From: Raineyella sp. LH-20
GTDB lineage: Bacteria > Actinomycetota > Actinomycetes > Propionibacteriales > Propionibacteriaceae
Assembly (NCBI RefSeq): GCF_033110965.1
Contig: NZ_CP137003.1
Span: 682,001 to 746,000, forward strand
Direction of reading: 5' to 3'
Length of the DNA stretch: 64,000 bases
In this document: in pieces, positions 36,591 through 44,889 of the stretch
Layout: the number at the start of each line of letters is the position of its first letter
Position numbering within the stretch: position 1 is the stretch's first letter
The notes under the pieces: model-generated
What the model was told of the DNA's origin: nothing
Seen by the model: the letters and a program-made list of their open reading frames with translations, nothing else
Database searches by the model: none
Program-made: the position numbers and the translations under genes

Positions 36591-36631
36591 AGCCCCCGCC
36601 GGGGAACTACCGATGGTGTCCGGCGGGGGCT
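36591..36631. promoter_or_regulatory. Long inverted repeat between the kinase and iacA genes
   Basis: AGCCCCCGCCGG (36591-36602) pairs perfectly with CCGGCGGGGGCT (36620-36631) across 17 bases. It lies in the 166-base divergent promoter region, 50 bases before the iacA start. It could be a binding site for the FixJ-like regulator or an RNA hairpin in the leader of the catabolic operon. Confidence 0.5.
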
Positions 36632-36681
36632 GCTCCGTACGTTGGCAGCACCTCGGCAACCGACACCGAACGGAGACGCGG

Positions 36682-37842
36682 ATGCGCAACAACCGGAACC
36701 TGGCCGCACCGGCGGGGCCAGCTCGTGAACAAGCCTTCCAGGAGGCCCTCGACGTCCTCCGGGAGCGCCGCGACGAGTTCAACGAGCAGGGTTACGTCCC
36801 GCGCGACTACATCGACCTGCTCAAGAAGGCCGGCATCTACCGCGCCTCGACGCCGACGAGGTTCGGCGGCGAGCCGCTGCCCCCGGCGGAGTTCCTCGAC
36901 CGGATCGAACAGATCGCCGCGGTCGACCCGGCCACCGGCTGGGTGGCCAGCTTCGGCTCGGCGCTGGTCTACTTCGGCGCACTGCCGCTGGAGTCGCAGG
37001 CCGAGCTCTACGCCGACGGCCCCGACGTGGTCTTCGCCGCCGGCCAGTTCCCGATGCAGGAGGCCGAGGAGGTCGACGGCGGCTACCGCTGCACCGGCGT
37101 GTGGCAGTTCGCCAGCGGCTCCGCCGGGGCCGACCTGCTCGGCGTCGGCCTGAAGGCCGGCCCGGAGGCCCAGGGCCGGCCGCGCACCGCCGTCCTTGAC
37201 GCCGCGGACGTCACCATCGTGCCCGCCTGGGACGTCTCCGGGATGCGCGCCACCGGGTCCAACGAGCTGCACCTGACGGACACCTTCGTGCCCGCCGGGC
37301 GCACCTTCATCCGCGGCTCCGCCTCGCACATCGACGAGCCGCTGCACCGCTACCCCACCGTGGCGTACGCCGCCCAGGTGCTCGCCGTCGTCGGCCTCGG
37401 CGCCGGCCGCGGCGCCCTGGACCACCTCCGGGCCTCTGCCGCCGCGGGCACCAGCGTCACCGGCGGGCGGCGCCGCGGGGCGCAGGCCACCTTCCAGATC
37501 GGCCTGGCCCGCGCCGAGGCGGCGCTGCGCTCGGCCCGGGCCTGGTTCTACGAGATGAGCCGCGACGTCTACGCGCTGGCCGAGGCCGGCATCGAGATCA
37601 GCGACGAGACCACCGCGATGCTCCGGCTGGCCGCGACGAACGCCGCCCACGCCGGACGTGCGGCCGTCCTGGCCGCCTTCGACCTGGCCGGCACCGGCGC
37701 CATCTACACCACCCATCCGCTGCAGCGCTATCTCCAGGACGGCCTGGTGCCGCCGCAGCACGCGATGTTGTCGTCGGCGACGTACGAAGCCGCCGGCGCG
37801 GTGCTGCTGGGCGAACAGCCCGCCGTGCCCAGCTTCCCGTGA
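36682..37842 (+). CDS. iacA: Acyl-CoA-dehydrogenase-fold flavin monooxygenase, indole-3-acetate hydroxylase-like
   Basis: This is a 386-residue FADH2-dependent oxygenase of the acyl-CoA dehydrogenase fold. Class marks are FGGEPLPPAEFLDRIEQIAA, DPATGWVASFGSALVYFGAL, GVWQFASGSAGADLLGVGL and SGMRATGSNELHLTDTFVPA. In the iac pathway such an enzyme hydroxylates indole-3-acetic acid, using reduced flavin from a reductase (46366-47565). Assignment to iacA rests on the whole neighbourhood: Rieske subunits, SDR, reductase and amidase in iac-like composition. Other aromatic hydroxylases of this fold exist. Start ATG 36682 has GGAG upstream. Confidence 0.78.
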   Translation: MRNNRNLAAPAGPAREQAFQEALDVLRERRDEFNEQGYVPRDYIDLLKKAGIYRASTPTRFGGEPLPPAEFLDRIEQIAAVDPATGWVASFGSALVYFGALPLESQAELYADGPDVVFAAGQFPMQEAEEVDGGYRCTGVWQFASGSAGADLLGVGLKAGPEAQGRPRTAVLDAADVTIVPAWDVSGMRATGSNELHLTDTFVPAGRTFIRGSASHIDEPLHRYPTVAYAAQVLAVVGLGAGRGALDHLRASAAAGTSVTGGRRRGAQATFQIGLARAEAALRSARAWFYEMSRDVYALAEAGIEISDETTAMLRLAATNAAHAGRAAVLAAFDLAGTGAIYTTHPLQRYLQDGLVPPQHAMLSSATYEAAGAVLLGEQPAVPSFP

Positions 37843-37867
37843 CCGACCCACACCCCAGGAGCGACCG

Positions 37868-38233
37868 ATGACCGACCGACCCCTGCGCGTGCTCTTCTGC
37901 ATGGGCATCACCCAGCACTTCTTCGACCTCCCCAAGAGCCGGATCGGCATGGTGTGGACGGCCTTCGCCGGCATGCTGCGCGACCTGGATGCGATGGACG
38001 GCGTCACCGTGATCGGCACGATGGACGACGATGCCCACATGGTCGGCCCCTCGGCCGGCTGGCCGTGGACCTGCTACGTGCTCGCCGACGTCGTCGACCA
38101 GCCGACCGTACGCGACGCCTGCAACCTCTTCCGCACCACGATGGTCGGTGAGCACGCGCTGTGGCGCTACGCCACCATCGAGGCCCGGATGGGCCGCGAG
38201 CTGACCATCCGACCCGACGTGGCGACGGCCTGA
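37868..38233 (+). CDS. iacB: Small protein in the iac-like operon, candidate IacB
   Basis: This is a 121-residue soluble protein with VLFCMGITQHFFDLPKSRIG near the start and WTCYVLADVVDQPTVRDACN in the middle. It has no cofactor motif I recognise. iac clusters carry a small protein (IacB) after iacA, and position and size fit, so the symbol is by context only. AGGAGCG precedes the ATG. It is 2 bases from the next gene. Confidence 0.5.
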   Translation: MTDRPLRVLFCMGITQHFFDLPKSRIGMVWTAFAGMLRDLDAMDGVTVIGTMDDDAHMVGPSAGWPWTCYVLADVVDQPTVRDACNLFRTTMVGEHALWRYATIEARMGRELTIRPDVATA

Positions 38234-38235
38234 CG

Positions 38236-38745
38236 ATGGCCACCCTGGAGACCCGGCTGGCGCGGCTGGAGGCGATCGAGGCGGTGACCGGCTGTCTCAC
38301 CTGCTACCTGGACCTCTGCGACGTGCCGGGACCGCTCGCCGACCTCGACGAGATCGGCGCCCTGTTCACCGAGCAGGCCGTCTGGGAGGGCATCGGCCCC
38401 GAGTACGCCGACACGTACGGCCGGGCCGAGGGTCGCGCAGCCGTCCAGGCACTGGTCGGCGGCTACCTTCCCCCGGTCGACCACTTCGTCCGCAACGCCC
38501 ACCTGCTGGGCGCCGGTCAGGTCGCGGTGACCGGCCGGGAGCGCGCCGACGGCCGCTGGCTGATGCAGCAGCTGTCACTGCACACCGACGGCACCGCCGC
38601 GCTGCGCTGCGCCCGGCTGCGGGTGTCCTTCGCCCTGACCGCCGAGCAGCACCGGCCGCCGACGGCGCTGATCCACCACTTCACCACCGAGCGTCTCTTC
38701 GCCACCCCGATCGCGGCCGAGGCGATGGCGCACCTGCTGTCCTGA
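38236..38745 (+). CDS. iacI: SnoaL/NTF2-like protein, candidate IacI
   Basis: This is a 169-residue protein with an NTF2-like pattern: ALEAIEAVTGCLTCYLDLCD-type opening helix, LFTEQAVWEGIG, RAAVQALVGGYLPPVDHFVR and LLGAGQVAVTGRERADGRW. Such cone folds are used by small hydratases, isomerases or dioxygenase beta subunits. iac clusters include an NTF2-like gene (iacI), so this is the candidate. It lies between iacB and the Rieske alpha gene in one transcript. Confidence 0.55.
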   Translation: MATLETRLARLEAIEAVTGCLTCYLDLCDVPGPLADLDEIGALFTEQAVWEGIGPEYADTYGRAEGRAAVQALVGGYLPPVDHFVRNAHLLGAGQVAVTGRERADGRWLMQQLSLHTDGTAALRCARLRVSFALTAEQHRPPTALIHHFTTERLFATPIAAEAMAHLLS

Positions 38746-38767
38746 CACCGACCAGATGGAGCCGACC

Positions 38768-40045
38768 ATGACCACCGAACCCCGGGTCGTCGACACGTAC
38801 GCGGACCTCGCCGAGGCCGACCGTGTCGCCGGCCAGCTCTACACCGACCCGGCCATCTTCGAGGAGGAGATGGAGAAGATCTTCTACTCCACCTGGGTGT
38901 GGGTCGCCCACGAGAGCGAGATCCCCGAGGCGGGCTCGTACAAGACGACGTACGTCGGCCGCCAGCCGGTGATCGTCAACCGCGACCGCAAGGGCGGCTT
39001 CAACACCGTGCTGAACCGCTGCCGGCACCGCGGCGCGACGGTCTGCGACCAGTCGAAGGGCAAGGCCAACGGTTTCACCTGCCCTTACCACAACTGGTCG
39101 TACGCCCTGGACGGCACGCTGCGCGGCATCCCGTTCCCGGAAGGCTACGAGGGCGTCGTCGAGAAGGGTGATTTCCCGCTGCAGCGGCTGCGGACCGAGT
39201 CGTACGCCGGGATGATCTGGGCGACGTTCAACCAGGACGCCGAGCCGCTGGAGGACTTCCTCGGCGACGCGAAGATCTGGATCGACCGATTCTTCAAGCA
39301 GACCAACGGCTATCCGACGAAGGTCACCGGCATCCACAAGTTCCGCTTCCGCGGCAACTGGAAGATCCAGCTGGAGAACACCACCGACGGCTACCACTTC
39401 CCGATGGTGCACAAGTCCTGGATGGCCTCGGTCGACTCCGAGACCGCCGACATGATGTCGTTCATGAACGACCCCGAGGCGGTCACCCATGACCTCGGGA
39501 ACGGGCACAGCGTCGCGATCATGGCGCCGGAGAACGCCGACCTGGACATCGAGGACGGCGCCCCGCTGCAGGCCCGGTTCGACCACCTGGTCGAGGAACT
39601 GGAGGCCTCCGGGGAGTACACCCCCGAGCAGATCCGCCGCTTCATCCGGTCCATGCACGGCGCCGGCTTCAACCTCAACACCTTCCCGAACGTGTCCTTC
39701 TCGCTGGCCTTCTTCCGGGTGCTGATCCCGATCTCGGTCGACGAGACCGAGATCTGGCACATGGCCCTCGGCATGGACGGCGGCCCGGAGAACGTCAACC
39801 GCGAACGGTTGCGGATCCACGAGCACTTCCAGGGACCGTTCGGCTTCGGCAGCCCCGACGACGCCGAGGGGTGGGACCGGGTGCAGCTCGGCGCCGCCGG
39901 CGCGCCAGGGATGCCGATCCTGGTCAACCGTGGCCTGAACCGTGAGATCCCCAGTGCCGAGGGCTGGCCCACCTCGCACGTCACCGACGAGACCGGCATG
40001 CGCGGGGCCTATGCCATGTGGAAGAAGATGATGAGCCATGACTGA
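38768..40045 (+). CDS. iacC: Rieske aromatic ring-hydroxylating dioxygenase, alpha subunit
   Basis: This is a 425-residue oxygenase component. The Rieske 2Fe-2S ligands are Cys85-x-His87 and Cys105-x2-His108 (NRCRHRGATVCDQ, FTCPYHNWSY). The mononuclear iron histidines lie in TTDGYHFPMVHKSW. It inserts both oxygen atoms into an aromatic ring with electrons from the reductase at 41379-42329. In iac pathways this subunit acts on an oxidised indole-acetate intermediate on the way to catechol. ATG 38768 is preferred over 38756 because GGAG lies 8 bases before it. It overlaps the beta subunit by 8 bases. Confidence 0.9.
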   Translation: MTTEPRVVDTYADLAEADRVAGQLYTDPAIFEEEMEKIFYSTWVWVAHESEIPEAGSYKTTYVGRQPVIVNRDRKGGFNTVLNRCRHRGATVCDQSKGKANGFTCPYHNWSYALDGTLRGIPFPEGYEGVVEKGDFPLQRLRTESYAGMIWATFNQDAEPLEDFLGDAKIWIDRFFKQTNGYPTKVTGIHKFRFRGNWKIQLENTTDGYHFPMVHKSWMASVDSETADMMSFMNDPEAVTHDLGNGHSVAIMAPENADLDIEDGAPLQARFDHLVEELEASGEYTPEQIRRFIRSMHGAGFNLNTFPNVSFSLAFFRVLIPISVDETEIWHMALGMDGGPENVNRERLRIHEHFQGPFGFGSPDDAEGWDRVQLGAAGAPGMPILVNRGLNREIPSAEGWPTSHVTDETGMRGAYAMWKKMMSHD

Positions 40046-40553
40046 ACTCGGCCTGACCGACGTCCGCACCGACTCCCTCGCCGATCCGCGGGTGCTGCGC
40101 GCCGTCGAGCTGATCTGGCGCGAGGCCCGGATCCTCGACGAGAAGGACTACTCCACCTGGGAGGGGCTGTTCACCGCCGACGGGATGTACGTCATCCCGA
40201 TCGACCCGGACACCGAGGACTTCGCCGCCTCCCTCAACATGATCTACGACGACGCCCGGATGCGACGGATGCGGGTGGAGCGGATGATGCAGGGCTACTC
40301 CCCCTCCGCGGTGGCCGCGGCCCGTACGATCCGGACGATCTCCCGCTTCACCGTCGACGAGGTCACCGACACCGCCGTGACCCTGACCTCCGCCCAGGTG
40401 CTGGTGGCCTACAAGCGCGGCCGCACCGACACCCTCGGCGCCACCCTGACCCACACCATCGCGCTGTCGCCGGACGGTGACCGGATCGCGCAGAAGGTCG
40501 TCCGGCTGCTCAACAGCGAGGACGCGGTCGACGCGTCGGGGTACCTGCTGTGA
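40038..40553 (+). CDS. iacD: Aromatic-ring-hydroxylating dioxygenase, beta subunit
   Basis: This is a 171-residue small subunit with the cone fold of ring-hydroxylating beta subunits: ILDEKDYSTWEGLFTADGMY, SLNMIYDDARMRRMRVERMM and SAVAAARTIRTISRF are the standard blocks. It has no catalytic metal and stabilises the alpha3beta3 oxygenase. Its start overlaps the alpha gene by 8 bases and its stop overlaps the SDR start, which shows a strictly coupled operon. Confidence 0.92.
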   Translation: MTELGLTDVRTDSLADPRVLRAVELIWREARILDEKDYSTWEGLFTADGMYVIPIDPDTEDFAASLNMIYDDARMRRMRVERMMQGYSPSAVAAARTIRTISRFTVDEVTDTAVTLTSAQVLVAYKRGRTDTLGATLTHTIALSPDGDRIAQKVVRLLNSEDAVDASGYLL

Positions 40554-41293
40554 CCGTACGGACCGCCGTCGTCACCGGGGCAGCCGGCGGGATGGGTGCC
40601 CTGATCGCCCGCCGGCTGCACGACGAGGGCCATCAGGTGCTGGTCACCGACCTGGTCGAGGACGCCGCGGTCGCACTGGCCGCCGACCTGGATCCGTCCG
40701 GGGCGACGGCCGTCGGGATGCGTCTCGACGTCGCCCGCAAGCCCGACGTCGAGGCGGCGCTGGCCCGGGTCCGCCAGCTGTGGGGCGAGCCCACCGCGCT
40801 GGTCAACAACGCCGCGATGACCCAGGCGGCCGACCTGATGACCCTCCCGGTGGAGGACTTCGCCCGGGTGCTGACGACGAACACGAACGGCGTGTTCCTC
40901 GGCTGCCAGGTGTTCGGCGCGGCGATGGCGGCGAACGGCCACGGCCGGATCGTCAACCTGGCCTCGCTGGCGGGCCAGAACGGCGGCACCGCCACCGGCG
41001 GCCACTACGCGGCCTCGAAGGGGGCGATCCTCACCCTGACCAAGGTGTTCGCCCGCGAACTGGCCGGCGCCGGGGTCACCGTGAACGCGGTCTCCCCCGG
41101 CCCGCACGACCTGCCGGTGGTGCACCGTACGGTCCCCGAGGACAAACTGGCCGCCGTGGTCGCCGGCATCCCGGTCGGCCACCTCGGCGATCCGGCGTTC
41201 ATCGCCGACATGGTCGCCCTGCTGGTGTCCGACCGGGCCGGCTTCGTCACCGGCGCCTGCTGGGACGCCAACGGCGGCCTCTACCTGCGCTGA
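40550..41293 (+). CDS. iacE: SDR-family dehydrogenase of the iac-like operon
   Basis: This is a 247-residue short-chain dehydrogenase with TGAAGGMGALIARRL, NNAAMTQAADLM, Ser in NLASLAGQNGG, the HYAASKG pair and VNAVSPGPHDLPV. It starts at GTG overlapping the beta-subunit stop. IacE-type enzymes act on the hydroxylated indole-acetate intermediate. A classical role as cis-diol dehydrogenase after the dioxygenase is the alternative. The motif GPHDLPVVHRTVP after the active site is unusual for generic SDRs and may help assign it. Confidence 0.82.
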   Translation: MTVRTAVVTGAAGGMGALIARRLHDEGHQVLVTDLVEDAAVALAADLDPSGATAVGMRLDVARKPDVEAALARVRQLWGEPTALVNNAAMTQAADLMTLPVEDFARVLTTNTNGVFLGCQVFGAAMAANGHGRIVNLASLAGQNGGTATGGHYAASKGAILTLTKVFARELAGAGVTVNAVSPGPHDLPVVHRTVPEDKLAAVVAGIPVGHLGDPAFIADMVALLVSDRAGFVTGACWDANGGLYLR

Positions 41294-41378
41294 CCCGCAC
41301 CCGCCCTCACCCACCCGCTCGCCAGCCCCACCCCCGATCCCGTCCACCCCACCGCGGTCCCCGCCAGGAGGTATCCCC

Positions 41379-42329
41379 ATGGCACTCATCGACGTACGCG
41401 TCGCCGAGATCATCGACGAGACGCCGACGATCCGGTCGTTCCGGCTGGTCCGGATCGACGGACGCCCGCTGGGGACCTACCAGGCGGGGGCCCACGTGGA
41501 CGTGGTCGGGCCGACCGCGATCACCCGGCAGTACTCGCTGTGCAGCACGCCCGAGGACCCCGACGCGTACACCGTCGCGGTCAAGCGGGAGGAGCACTCC
41601 CGCGGCGGCTCGGCGGCGCTGCACGCCCTGCAGGTGGGCGACGTGATCCGGATCAGCGAGCCACGCAACCTGCTCGGCATCGACGCTGACGCCGAGCACC
41701 ACATCCTGGTCGCGGCGGGCATCGGGATCACCCCGATGCTCAGCATGGCGCGCTATCTGGATCTGCACGGGCAGGACTTCGCCCTGCACTACTTCGCCCG
41801 CAGCCACGAGGAGGCCGCCTTCCTCGGCCTCCTCGAGGAGAAGTGCCCGCAGAAGCTGCACGCCCATCTCGGGGTGCCGCGCGCCGGGCACGAGCCGATC
41901 CTGCGGGCCGCGCTGGCCGACGCGCCAGGGGGCAGCCATGTCTACCTCTGCGGGCCCGAGGGCTTCATGGACACGGTGGTCCGGGTGGCCGGAGAGAGCT
42001 TCCCGGAGGAGCGGATCCACCGGGAAGCGTTCACCGCCGCCGAGCAGCCCGACCCGGACGGTGACCGACCCTTCGAGGTGGAGCTGGAGGGCGCGACGTA
42101 CGCCGTCCCGGCCGGCCGCAGCATCGTCGAGGTGCTGCAGGAGGCCGGCTGTGACGTGGACACCTCCTGCCAGGAGGGCATCTGCGGCACCTGCATCATG
42201 ACCGTGCTGGACGGCACCCCCGAGCACCGGGACAACGTGCTGACCCGGGCGGAGAAGGCAGCCAACGCGACGATCGCGGTGTGCGTCTCGCGGGCCCAGG
42301 GCGACCGGCTGGTGCTGGACTACTTCTGA
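41379..42329 (+). CDS. iacF: Ferredoxin reductase with C-terminal 2Fe-2S domain (phthalate dioxygenase reductase type)
   Basis: This 316-residue electron-transfer protein has a flavin domain with RQYSLCSTPED, an NAD domain with HILVAAGIGITPMLSMARYL and YLCGPEGFMDTV, and a C-terminal plant-type ferredoxin with CQEGICGTCIMTVLDG plus a later Cys in IAVCVSRA. It carries electrons from NADH to the Rieske oxygenase. GGAGG lies 8 bases before the ATG. The 85-base gap to iacE has no terminator-like structure. Confidence 0.92.
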   Translation: MALIDVRVAEIIDETPTIRSFRLVRIDGRPLGTYQAGAHVDVVGPTAITRQYSLCSTPEDPDAYTVAVKREEHSRGGSAALHALQVGDVIRISEPRNLLGIDADAEHHILVAAGIGITPMLSMARYLDLHGQDFALHYFARSHEEAAFLGLLEEKCPQKLHAHLGVPRAGHEPILRAALADAPGGSHVYLCGPEGFMDTVVRVAGESFPEERIHREAFTAAEQPDPDGDRPFEVELEGATYAVPAGRSIVEVLQEAGCDVDTSCQEGICGTCIMTVLDGTPEHRDNVLTRAEKAANATIAVCVSRAQGDRLVLDYF

Positions 42330-42345
42330 CCTCGGTCCTTGATCC

Positions 42346-42981
42346 TCAATCCTTGATCTGTGCCCCGTAGCGCAGCACGTCACGCACCAGCGTGCTGATG
42401 CTCTCCGCCTCCGTTTTGGCCTTGATCCGGGCCCGATGGACGTCGACCGTCTTCACGCTCATCCCCAGCCGGCGGGCGATGTTCTGGCTCGGCAGGCCTT
42501 CGACGACCAGCCGGAGGATCTCCCGCTCCCGCGGCGTCAGGCCGTCCACCTTCTGCTGCACCTCGGTGCGGGCCCGGTGCTCCTCGAACCGTTCCTTCGC
42601 CCGGCCGATCGCCTCCTGGACCACGTCCAGCAGCCGCTGCGGCTCGTACGGCTTCTCCAGGAAGTCGATCGCGCCGCGCTGCATCGTCCGCACCGACATC
42701 TTGATGTCGCCGTGGGCGGACACGAAGATGATCGCCACGTGCGGGGCGACGGCGGTGAGGTCCTCCTGCAGTCGGGTGCCGCTCATCCGCGGCATCCGTA
42801 CGTCGAGGATCACGCAGGCGGGATGACTGCCGTCGTACGCCGCCAGGAACTCGTCGGCGGCGTTGAACACCACCGGGTCGACGCCGATGCTGCCGAGCAG
42901 CCAGGCGACCGACTCGCACACCTCCGGATCGTCGTCGACGAGGTAGACGACGGTCGCCGGGGTGCTGGCCGGGGTGCCCAT
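42346..42981 (-). CDS. FixJ-family response regulator
   Basis: This is a 211-residue two-component regulator. The receiver domain (1-125) has acidic LVDDDPE, the phosphorylated Asp60 in VILDVRMPRMSG, Ser/Thr in FVSAHGD and Lys in FLEKPYEP. The C-terminal LuxR/FixJ helix-turn-helix has LTPREREILRLVVEGLPS and IARRLGMSVKTVDVHRARI. It probably receives phosphate from the kinase at 35028-36515 and controls the iac-like genes. A two-component pair is also described for some proteobacterial iac clusters. It is convergent with iacF. Confidence 0.92.
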   Translation of the reverse strand: MGTPASTPATVVYLVDDDPEVCESVAWLLGSIGVDPVVFNAADEFLAAYDGSHPACVILDVRMPRMSGTRLQEDLTAVAPHVAIIFVSAHGDIKMSVRTMQRGAIDFLEKPYEPQRLLDVVQEAIGRAKERFEEHRARTEVQQKVDGLTPREREILRLVVEGLPSQNIARRLGMSVKTVDVHRARIKAKTEAESISTLVRDVLRYGAQIKD

Positions 42982-43061
42982 CGGTCCTCCTCACGTCGTG
43001 GTCGACACCAGCCTAGGCAGATCGCCACGACGACGGGGCGGCGATCCCGCCAGGAGAGCGG

Positions 43062-43349
43062 TCAGGCGGCCGCCGTGGTGCGCCAGCGGGCCTCGGCGGT
43101 CCAGTAGTCCGCGCCGGCGGCGCTGACCTTGTGCTCCCACGCCGTGGCGCGTTCCAGGTCGGGCTCGACCTTCGCGATGGAGCGGTCGGCCGCGTCGGGG
43201 CCGTCCTCGGGAACGCCCCAGTGCACCCAGTTGACCTCGCGTCCGTACTCGTCGTGGACGAACAGGTCGACGTGGTGCCAGCCGTAGCCGAAGGTGTCGA
43301 GGTAACAGGTGAGGAACATCCGGTGGTGGTGGGTGGGCCGGGGATCCAT
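43062..43349 (-). CDS. Small protein of unknown function in the iac-like locus
   Basis: This is a 95-residue soluble protein rich in His, Trp and Tyr in its first half (DTFGYGWHHVDLFVHDEYGR, VNWVHWGVPEDG) with a helical charged second half. No family is recognised. It lies between the amidase and the response-regulator genes on the same strand, 98 bases after the amidase stop, with AGGCGGA before its ATG. A binding or accessory role for the aromatic substrate is possible, but nothing in the sequence proves it. Confidence 0.65.
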   Translation of the reverse strand: MDPRPTHHHRMFLTCYLDTFGYGWHHVDLFVHDEYGREVNWVHWGVPEDGPDAADRSIAKVEPDLERATAWEHKVSAAGADYWTAEARWRTTAAA

Positions 43350-43390
43350 CGGTCCGCCTTTCGTCAGGGTCAGACTCTCGTCAGGGTGAG

Positions 43391-43439
43391 CGTCGCGTCA
43401 GAGGCAGCGTCGCGTCAGAGGCAGCCTCGCGTCGAGGCG
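43391..43439. repeat. 17-base tandem repeat
   Basis: Two perfect copies of CGTCGCGTCAGAGGCAG (43391-43407 and 43408-43424) are followed by a degenerate third (43425-43439). They fill the gap just after the amidase stop codon, in the 98 bases before the small gene. They look like slippage-made repeats. No role in RNA folding is clear. Confidence 0.75.
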
Positions 43440-43447
43440 CGGGGCGG

Positions 43448-44710
43448 TCAGGGCCGCCCCGCCAGCAGGTCTTCGAGGCGGCCGGCGACGGCGAAGAGCT
43501 CCGCCTCCCGGCCGGGCCGGCCGATCACCTGCAGGCCGAGCGGGCGTCCGTCGGCGGCGCGGGCACCGGGGACGGTGATCACCGGCAGGCCGAGGGCCTG
43601 CCAGGGCCGGCTGAGCACCGGAGACCCGGTCGCCGACAGGCCGGCCGGGGCCGGGCCGAGGGCCGCCGGACCGACGATCACCCCACCCTCGGCCAGCAGC
43701 GTGGCGAGATCGGTGCGGGAGACGTCGCGGCGGACGCAGGCGTCGTGGTACTCGTCCGCGGTGGTGGCCGCGCCGACGGTCAGCAGGTCGCGCAGCGGGA
43801 CGCTGATGTCGTCGGGCCGCTCCAGCAGTGCGGCCCGCTCGCGGGCGGCCTCGTATGCCATGATCACCGGATGGTCCCCGAGCAGGGTACGGACGTGGTC
43901 GTCCCATTCCAGTGGACGTACGGACGTGCCGGCCGCGGCCAGCAACGCGCCGGCCCGCTCGAGGGCCTGCACCATCTCGGGGTCGAGCGGCTCACCGATC
44001 CGCGGGCGCCACAGCAGGACCGGCCCGGGATCGGCCGGCCGGGCGAGGCCGAGCGGTGCGCCGGTGAAGGCCTCGTACGCCCGGGCGAGATCGCCGACCG
44101 TACGGGTCAGCAGGCCCAGCGCGTCCAGGGCGTCGCTCAGCCCGGTGATGCCGGTCAGGTCGGCGGTGCCGTGGGCCAGCACCATCCCGGCGACCCCGCA
44201 ATAGGCGGCCGGTCGGGTCAGTGAGCCGGCGGTCTGCGAGCCGAGCGCCAGCGGCACCATGCCCGCCGCCACCGCAGCCGCGGACCCGCTGGACGAGCCG
44301 CCCGGGGTGTGGCCGGGGGCGGCCGGGTTGTCGGTCGGGCCGGGCGCGAAATAGGCGTACTCGGTGGTCACCGTCTTGCCGATCACCACCGCCCCCAGCT
44401 CCTCGAAGCGGCGTACGCACGCGGCGGAACGGGCGGCCGGCGCGGCCGAGGTGGTCGCCGGCGATCCGCACCGGGTGGGCAGGCCGGCGACGTCGATGAC
44501 GTCCTTCACCCCGACGGTGAGGCCGTGCAGCGGCAGTGGGCCCTGCTCCTCGGCGCGCCGGTCGGCGGCGTCGGCGTCGGCGAGCGCCCGCTCGGAGAGC
44601 GCCACCCAGGCGTGCACCGCGTCCTCGGCCGCGGCGATCCGGGCCAGCGTCCGTTCGACGGCCGCACGGGCGCTCCGCACGCGGGTCGTGGTCGATGGCG
44701 TGTCGTCCAT
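43448..44710 (-). CDS. iacH: Amidase-signature enzyme, IacH-like
   Basis: This is a 420-residue amidase-signature hydrolase. The Ser-cisSer-Lys triad is visible: Lys in TVGVKDVIDVAG, the Gly/Ser block in HTPGGSSSGSAAAVAAGM, and the nucleophile in GSQTAGSLTRPAAYCG. It hydrolyses an amide bond in the cytoplasm. In iac clusters the amidase (IacH) opens an oxidised indole-ring intermediate. It is divergent from the transporter gene. A second gene 3.4 kb away retains only the C-terminal half of a close relative. Confidence 0.82.
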   Translation of the reverse strand: MDDTPSTTTRVRSARAAVERTLARIAAAEDAVHAWVALSERALADADAADRRAEEQGPLPLHGLTVGVKDVIDVAGLPTRCGSPATTSAAPAARSAACVRRFEELGAVVIGKTVTTEYAYFAPGPTDNPAAPGHTPGGSSSGSAAAVAAGMVPLALGSQTAGSLTRPAAYCGVAGMVLAHGTADLTGITGLSDALDALGLLTRTVGDLARAYEAFTGAPLGLARPADPGPVLLWRPRIGEPLDPEMVQALERAGALLAAAGTSVRPLEWDDHVRTLLGDHPVIMAYEAARERAALLERPDDISVPLRDLLTVGAATTADEYHDACVRRDVSRTDLATLLAEGGVIVGPAALGPAPAGLSATGSPVLSRPWQALGLPVITVPGARAADGRPLGLQVIGRPGREAELFAVAGRLEDLLAGRP

Positions 44711-44889
44711 GGGACCTCCTCGTCGTCGGCATCGTTACCCAGGTCACATAGTGCCCCCCATGTCGGCGCGGCGGAAGTAAAGGTTTCTCGCCTGTGCCGG
44801 GTGGCGATCCTGTTCGTACGCTCGGCCCTACTCGGCGACCTACGGGTCACCGGACCCCCACCGTCATCTCCTCGATAGGACCTGATTCG

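Noticed and set aside
43391-43439. Tandem repeats considered as a CRISPR array
   Set aside because: There are only two perfect copies directly abutting each other, with no spacers and no cas genes anywhere in the window.
44711-44889. Operator for the FixJ-like regulator between amidase and transporter genes
   Set aside because: I looked for a match to the repeat at 36591-36631 and found none. Only weak partial similarity was seen, which is not enough to report.
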